Shown here: piece by piece, positions 60,601-64,000 of the stretch
Layout: every line of letters starts with the position of its first letter
Numbering within the stretch: position 1 is the stretch's first letter
Assembly: GCA_946122785.1 (NCBI GenBank)
Contig: CAMGYJ010000009.1
Coordinates: forward strand, 29,671,633-29,735,632
Length of the DNA: 64,000 bases
Direction of reading: 5' to 3'
Source of the DNA: Linum tenue
Taxonomy: Eukaryota > Streptophyta > Magnoliopsida > Malpighiales > Linaceae
Translations under genes and position numbers: made by a program
Notes under the pieces: model-generated
The model's input: the letters and a program-made list of their open reading frames with translations, nothing else
Told to the model about the DNA's origin: nothing
Databases searched by the model: none

Positions 60601-63600
60601 AGGCGCCTGTTGCATGGTGAGATGGGTAGGCGCTTTTGGTTCAGTTACCACAGCAGGCGCCGACCTCGTCTCTCTTACGACATACGTGCGGTGAGTCCTC
60701 TCTTCCGTCTTTCTTATGAAGTCGTTGAGCATTCCTCGGTCGGCTAACGTCTGCAACTCCGATTTCAGTTGGTAGCAATCGGCCGTATGATGCCCCTTAT
60801 CCCGATGAAAGTCACAATACCGATCAAGATTCCACTCGTTTGGTTGCCCACGCATAGGTCCCGGCCAACGCACATGGTATCCCCGGTCCTTCACGTATTG
60901 CAGAATGTTTTTCAGAGAGTCGTTATATTCCGTGAAATTTCCCGCACTCCTGGGTGGTGGGCGCTGACTCTCCATCCTCCTTTGCGGAGCGTTGTTCATA
61001 ATGAATGGCCTCGGCGCCTGGCGCACCTCAACTTCTTCCCTACCAACTCGCCTCTTCTCTGCCCTCCTCGCGGCCAACGTTTCCTCCAAGGCAATAACTT
61101 TCTGAACCCTTCGATCCAGATCTTCAGTCGACACTACGGCCCTCTTGGACAGCACCCGACACAACTCCTCACTATTCGTACACTCCTCGAGACACACTCC
61201 CAGGACTGGTGGTTGCACATCCTTCACGGCCATAGCGACCGAAATCCATCGGTCATAGAATTCTCTAAGCGCCTCCCCCTCTCTCTGCTTGATTTTGAAC
61301 AAAGCGCCTATAGTCAACGTCCGCCGCTTGCGGCTAGCAAACTTGGACAAGAATAGCTCTGCAAATTGTTCAAAGCACTCGATGCGCCCCTCTTCCAACT
61401 GGTGATACCAATCCAAGACTACCCCTGCGAATGTCGAAGGAAACACCTTACACAGCGTGGCATCCGTGCTATTGTACAATTGAATCTTCGTGAAATAGCT
61501 ATTTAGGTGATCTTCTGGGTCAGTGACTCCATCATAGCTGTTCAGCGGTGCGAGGGTAGTTCCTGCTGGTTCCATTAACACACTTTGCGCTAAGGGTTGT
61601 CTGATCCCAAAGCGCCTGGCCTGACGTTTGGGCGTCCATGGATTCTGCTCTTCCAGAGCCGGGACGACCCACTCTCCTGGCGCCCTCCACACGCCCGGGC
61701 GCCTAGGTGGTGTTACCTCAGGATTGTGGCACTCATAGCCCGGGCGCCCATACTCGCTAACCTCCGAATCATCTATGAGCCTATCCCGCTTCCTCACCGG
61801 GGGGCTGTATTCCCTTGTATCAACGCTCCTTCCACCCTCCAATTCCCTCCGTAGCATTGCTATTGTTCGGTCTTGATCAGCAATAATCTTGAACAGCTCT
61901 CTCTTTGACTATGAATCACTCTCCATAGATGGGCGCTCATGGCTTTCGTCCTCTACGTCCATGCTCACTACCGGGCTTGACCGCCGCTCACTCCCCTCCT
62001 GACTGGAATTCTCCGTTCCCGCATCCTCGGCGCCTACATTTCCAACATTCAAGTCTTCCATCTTTCTTAACTTGCCGAACGCCCCCTACCTGGCGCGCCA
62101 ATTGTTGATGCCACAATACTCTCTCTCTTCCACGTGCCTCCACCACGATTCCACGCCGAGCGCTTGAACCCTGCAGGACGGGCGCCTAGAGGGCTAGACC
62201 CGTCCGTTAGCACTCCAACGATCAAGTCAGGAGCAACTCTAGAGAGAGAAGTGAAGAAAGAAGTTTAGTGTGAGAAAGACCGACCTGCTTAAATGCTACC
62301 TACCGAGTGCTATTTATACTACTCGAGCTCCTCAACCACCTTCCGACCAACTCCTGCCACAAAGCCTTACGTCATTCCCCCATTAAATGCCTGGTCTGGT
62401 CCAACGCCTACGCGCCTACACGTGGCACGCTGTCCATCTTCCACGTCGGGGCGCATAGGGGGACCACTTGCCTCGTGGCGCCCTTCTGATTCCACTCGTC
62501 CGTACTTCCTTGTCTGCGAGTCTATTTTGTCGCTATGCGCCCCTCTTCCCTTGAGACTGCCTAGGTCATGCCCTAGGGAGGCCATGAATGGGCTTGAAGC
62601 CCAACAGGCTTTTTGACTCTCATGGGCTCTTCTCTACTACCCCAAATAGCCATAAATGGGCTTCGAGCCCAACATGCTTTTTAACTTTTATGGGTTCTTC
62701 TCTACTACCCCAACAATAACCAATGTCACGGCAAGTGAGTACATAATATGTTAATAATATTCATTCATTTGTTAATAACAGGCGATATATATATTAAAAG
62801 TCAAATATACTAATAGCTATTAATAACCTGTTAATAACAGGCGGATAATTTGTTAATAATAGGCGAACACCGTATTAATAACCATAGTACGTATAAAAGA
62901 AGGGATAGGATACATACAAATTGGCATTTCGTGAATGTCTTGTCTTCCAACCATGGGTACAGGAGGAATTCATCAATCAATGTATTGCGGTATTCTTGCT
63001 GAGTCAATTCCACCGGTGCCTCTTCACCAGGTTTTAGTTGTGATAACTTCTCATCCATTTTTACAATTAGTGTTTGCTGCAAAACAGAACGATAGAAGGA
63101 TGGGGTTAGCCACAATGGTCAAGAAAATTATGGAGTTAAAAGTTTGGGTAATACACTTATAACAAATAGGCATGAGAAAATCCATCTACCGACCACCCCA
63201 TTGGTGTTACGAAGCTCAGCACGGTTGAGAAAATCTAAATAACAATCTACAAAGCTATCCTCTATAAAGGAACCAGGAATTGTTGATTTTGTATCCATCT
63301 TTGTGAGGGAAATGGTGTTATCCTGTAGCTTCCTCAACTCTTCATTCCTATATGGGGAAATAGAAAACATCAAGAAATGGTGGATTAGTAAATACAAAAT
63401 TTGGTAGAGAAAATATATATATTGAAATCGGAGGCATGTAAATAGAAGTGTACCATTCCCCTGGACCTTGCCAAGCATAACAAAGTGCCAGGTCCTCCCA
63501 TAAATTCCCGTCAATGTAGAAAACATCGATAGGCTTTGGTTTAGCTCGTGACGCTTCTCCTTAGCAGGCACTTCTTCAACACCCTCATGTTGCTTCTCGT

Positions 63601-63825
63601 TAGGAGGTACCTCTTTCGAAACATCAACTCCCTTCTCCTTAACAGATACAACTTTAGCAACTACCTTGGATTGATTTGCAGTGAATGGCGTCCTTACATA
63701 TTTGGACTTTTTGACATCCCTCTTAGGCCTGGTTTCAAAATCATCATCTGAGGGTACAACTAGGGGCTGAGATCTCTTCTTTCGTTTGTATACACGAGTC
63801 TTCACAGGTTGGTCCACTATGTACT
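42662..63825 (-). CDS. Ulp1-like cysteine protease (C48 family), partial, with giant intron
   Basis: Minus-strand exons: 63825-63454 (basic KRKKRSQPL region, then PIDVFYIDGNLWEDLALCYA), about 63347-63190 (NEELRKLQDNTISLTKMD), 63076-62918 (RNTLIDEFLLYPWLEDKTF) and 43030-42662. The last exon has NHYVVYCIDLL with the catalytic His and a candidate Asp, then FRQNDYISCGVF with the catalytic Cys. This is the SUMO-protease-like fold of Ulp1/SENP enzymes. Further 5' exons lie beyond the window. A one-base shift lies between 63530 and 63563, and the junction of exons two and three is not in phase at its best donor. The intron 62917-43031 holds the 19.5-kb nested E4. The reading frame ends in MITE sequence. 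Whether it is a true desulfenylase or a transposon-related Ulp1 is unresolved. Confidence 0.7.
43038..43237 (-). repeat. Intronic duplication, left copy (beside E4)
   Basis: About 200 AT-rich bases (aagtgaatacataacatgtt onward, with many ttaataata words) are homologous in direct orientation to 62732-62882. The two copies were adjacent before E4 inserted between them. Confidence 0.75.
43238..43349 (-). repeat. E4 3' LTR, first part
   Basis: The first 112 bases of the left LTR up to the E3 insertion. It ends in gcact, which is repeated right of E3. Confidence 0.9.
43350..44692 (-). repeat. E3 3' LTR (1343 bp)
   Basis: Begins tgacacgctaaaac and ends gacggtctatca. It contains three GC-rich palindromes (gtgcacggccgtgcac at 44297-44312, tgcacggccgtgca at 44387-44400 and 44460-44473) within a module about 200 bp long. 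Confidence 0.95.
45471..45543 (-). other. Hairpin in E3 3' region, covarying with E2
   Basis: GTGGCTCTCT (45471-45480) pairs with AGAGAGCCAC (45534-45543) around a pyrimidine-rich loop of about 53 bases. Compared with E2 (16195-16255), one base pair has changed on both sides of the stem, keeping it perfectly paired while the loop diverged. Confidence 0.7.
46660..46915 (-). repeat. GC-rich palindrome array in E3 internal region
   Basis: Modules of the form gcacggccagg, spacer, gcacggccgtgca, spacer, tggccgtgc repeat with a period of about 65 bp, roughly three times. The same module occurs in the E3 LTRs and in the solo LTR at 54105-55643. Each module can fold into a cruciform or a pair of hairpins. 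Open frames through it read repeating Ala-Arg-Pro-Cys and Trp-Pro-Cys. Confidence 0.85.
47100..49877 (-). pseudogene. E3 gag-protease polyprotein with three in-frame stops
   Basis: A single minus-strand frame of about 925 codons is interrupted by stops at 49314-49316 (TAG), 48231-48233 (TAA) and 47973-47975 (TAA). The N-terminal third has the Retrotrans_gag (capsid) domain: HLRRFHELIDGIKI, RYFPFTLEGQAKEWLDTRPP, FANLADKFLTRYHPP. Near residue 323 a zinc knuckle CQWCESTHHTVEDC fits CX2CX4HX4C. A Pro/Gln-rich linker follows. The C-terminal third is a retropepsin-like domain with the active site ADLGASINVI and LILGRPFLATAKALI. There is no pol. With such similar LTRs, the stops suggest the copy was damaged recently or was mobilised by helper proteins. 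Confidence 0.85.
49997..50014 (-). promoter_or_regulatory. E3 primer-binding site (tRNA-Asp type)
   Basis: The minus strand reads TGGCGCCGTTGCCGGGGA, an 18-base complement of the 3' end of plant tRNA-Asp(GTC). It lies six bases from the 5' LTR, a usual arrangement for Athila-lineage elements. Confidence 0.85.
50021..51364 (-). repeat. E3 5' LTR (1344 bp)
   Basis: Nearly identical to 43350-44692. It carries the same palindrome module and ends gacggtctatca next to the gcact target duplication. Confidence 0.95.
51370..51870 (-). repeat. E4 3' LTR, second part
   Basis: The remaining 501 bases of the left E4 LTR after the E3 insertion, ending CCCAACA. Together with 43238-43349 it equals the 613-bp right LTR. 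The adjacent minus-strand ctaactggggggcaat is the polypurine tract. Confidence 0.9.
52426..52433 (+). promoter_or_regulatory. TATA box of the E4 antisense gene
   Basis: TATAAATA follows a pyrimidine-rich stretch and lies 142 bases upstream of the ATG at 52575, followed by a CT-rich leader. It is well placed for a separate promoter driving transcription opposite to the retrotransposon genome. Confidence 0.6.
52575..56912 (+). CDS. E4 antisense gene: gypsy-type transposon protein (Transposase_28-like) with coiled coil
   Basis: Five plus-strand coding blocks: 52575-52893, 53011-53817, 53935-54104, 55649-56101 and 56196-56912. Three gaps are introns with GT-AG borders in phase (GG|gtaatg...tttag|GC; ACG|gtaggt...gcag|GT; CAG|gtatgt...gttag|AT). 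The fourth gap is a solo LTR. The product has an acidic Ala/Pro-rich N-terminus. Next comes a domain resembling the putative gypsy-type transposon family (SVRHAGPKH, WLGIYREYFKFGLRFPLD), known as the extra antisense ORF of Tat elements. Lys/Ser-rich linkers follow, then a coiled coil (about 56230-56640) and a Ser/Asp-rich tail. A TAG at 55844-55846 interrupts the frame. About 820 codons in all; function unknown. Confidence 0.75.
54105..55643 (-). mobile_element. Solo LTR of the E2/E3 family (1539 bp)
   Basis: Begins tgacacgctaaaac, ends gagtcatca, and is flanked by the perfect target duplication ccgat (54100-54104, 55644-55648). No second LTR or internal sequence is present. It carries three to four copies of the palindrome module (55014-55265). 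The first 65 bases are identical to the E3 LTR while the rest diverges. It splits the E4 antisense gene; removing the LTR and one duplication would leave that gene in frame. Confidence 0.9.
56913..57524. other. Non-coding gap between convergent E4 genes
   Basis: Lies between the 3' ends of the antisense gene (+) and the integrase gene (-). It contains a 66-bp tandem duplication (tgagggcacaagtgttgggt at 57156 and 57222, with a partial third copy) and many gggcgc words. Probably holds terminator functions for both transcripts; no gene. Confidence 0.6.
57525..59965 (-). CDS. E4 pol remainder: RT C-terminal end, two RNase H domains, integrase
   Basis: An uninterrupted frame of 796 codons (59915-57525) with coding similarity extending upstream to about 59965. 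It opens with the connection segment after the reverse transcriptase (PPRTPKEVQGLTGRLAALGR). A degenerate gypsy RNase H follows (LYLYIAVSRIAVSAVL lacks the usual Asp). Next is an archaeal-type RNase H with Asp, Glu, Asp and Asp in WQVQVDGAAS, NAAEYEAVLAGL, VQTDSALVVNQL and HADALSKLA. Integrase has the HHCC finger (GTCGMHAG, ACHQCQIHA) and D,D,E motifs (MDLLGPFP, IITDHGKHFD, YPQANGQAEA). A basic C-terminal domain closes the frame. Dual RNase H marks the Tat lineage. The polymerase core with its YxDD motif is absent, so this protein cannot reverse transcribe. Confidence 0.88.
59966..62061 (-). CDS. E4 gag-protease with two in-frame stops
   Basis: The minus-strand frame starts at ATG 62061-62059 (MEDLNVGNVG) and meets TAG at 61909-61911. 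It then stays open through 61857-60094 to TGA 60091-60093. Gag shows DPEDHLNSYFTKIQLY, FPSTFAGVVLDWYHQL, FAELFLSKFASRKRR and REGEALREFYDRW, typical of Tat-lineage capsid. A CCHC-like knuckle lies at RYCDFHRDKGHHTADC. The protease has the active site MLVDTGSSMDVLF and continues after the TGA with YNVILGRPMLALF. The frame then hits the deletion junction near 59966, where the reverse transcriptase is missing. Otherwise complete, but probably inactive because of the stops. Confidence 0.85.
62083..62100 (-). promoter_or_regulatory. E4 primer-binding site
   Basis: The minus strand reads TGGCGCGCCAGGTAGGGG, two bases inside the 5' LTR. The position and TGG start are right for a primer site. The matching tRNA is not assigned here. 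Confidence 0.65.
62103..62715 (-). repeat. E4 5' LTR (613 bp)
   Basis: Begins TGTTGATGCC, ends CCCCAACA and is followed by the ataac target duplication. A TATAAATA box on the minus strand at 62311-62318 is the likely LTR promoter. It differs from the left LTR at about seven positions by eye. Confidence 0.9.
62732..62882 (-). repeat. Intronic duplication, right copy (beside E4)
   Basis: Homologous to 43038-43237: the words aagtgagtacataatatgtt, attcattcatttgttaataaca and cgtattaataacc recur in the same order. It lies just inside the enlarged intron of the Ulp1-like gene. Confidence 0.75.
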
Positions 63826-64000
63826 CTGCAGCACCTCAAGATTGGCAATTAATAATTAGGTGTGCAGGTGTTAAAAATCCATTCATTTTGAATAATAATG
63901 AATAAGCAGCATGTTAATAATCAAAGCACAGTTCACATTCTTTAATTCAAACATGAGGCGCATAATTGTTTCTAAAAAAAAGTGTATACAACGAATATAT

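Larger units (their letters stand above)
43238..62715 (-). mobile_element. E4: Tat-lineage gypsy retrotransposon, reverse transcriptase deleted, with nested insertions
   Basis: 613-bp LTRs (62103-62715, and 43238-43349 plus 51370-51870) start TGTTGATGCC and end CCAACA. The target duplication ataac lies at 43233-43237 and 62716-62720. On the minus strand it carries a primer site, gag-protease, RNase H-integrase and a polypurine tract (51871-51886). On the plus strand it carries a spliced antisense gene. Dual RNase H domains and the extra antisense gene place it in the Tat lineage (Retand/Grande-like). The LTRs differ at about seven positions by eye, so it is fairly young but older than E3, which interrupts its 3' LTR. 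Confidence 0.9.

Noticed and set aside
58089..61356. Plus-strand frames of 80-195 codons opposite E4 gag and pol
   Set aside because: Shadows of the GC-biased minus-strand coding frames, without independent motifs.

Overview
This is nuclear DNA of a flowering plant, most likely a dicot. Supporting this are a cytosolic-type tRNA-Leu(AAG) gene, an intron-rich SPX-MFS phosphate transporter gene, plant-type Tat, Athila and Ty1/copia retrotransposons, Helitron ends, a plant mobile domain fragment and many MITEs. The species cannot be told from the sequence. Host genes are few: the tRNA (4851-4931), the SPX-MFS gene (about 35450-41319, + strand) and an Ulp1-like cysteine protease gene (42662-63825, - strand). 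Nearly everything else is mobile DNA or its remains.

Layout. 1-10644 is AT-rich and gene-poor, with four Helitron-like 3' ends, a 596-bp hAT MITE with an 8-bp target duplication, a LINE RNase H fragment and the tRNA. 10650-25514 is one old non-autonomous LTR element (E1; 367-bp LTRs, target duplication ctatt) full of tandem repeats. It was invaded by an Athila-type gag-only element (E2), part of which was later duplicated. 26005-27145 is a broken, intron-less copy of a molybdenum-cofactor-sulfurase-like gene ending at a 10-N gap. 27156-29793 is the 5' half of a decayed copia element. 30261-34870 holds two Mutator-type elements (one carrying a plant mobile domain fragment), two hAT MITEs and a copia remnant.

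35450-41319 is the SPX-MFS gene. Its exons are well conserved, but at least four single-base indels, all in short homopolymers, break the frame. 42662-63825 is the Ulp1-like gene; one intron has grown to 19.9 kb by nested insertion. A Tat-lineage element (E4, 43238-62715, target duplication ataac) lies in the intron. A younger Athila-type gag-protease element (E3, 43350-51364, target duplication gcact) lies in E4's 3' LTR. A related solo LTR (54105-55643, target duplication ccgat) lies in E4's antisense gene.

How the parts relate. E4 encodes gag-protease and RNase H-integrase on the - strand but has lost its reverse transcriptase core. On the + strand it carries a spliced antisense gene of about 820 codons with its own TATA box. 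E2 and E3 encode only gag and protease, so both would need pol from elsewhere. Two structural features of the E2/E3 family stand out: modules of palindromes with an ACGG(C/T)CGT core in the LTRs and the 3' internal region, and a hairpin whose stem shows a compensatory base-pair change between E2 and E3.
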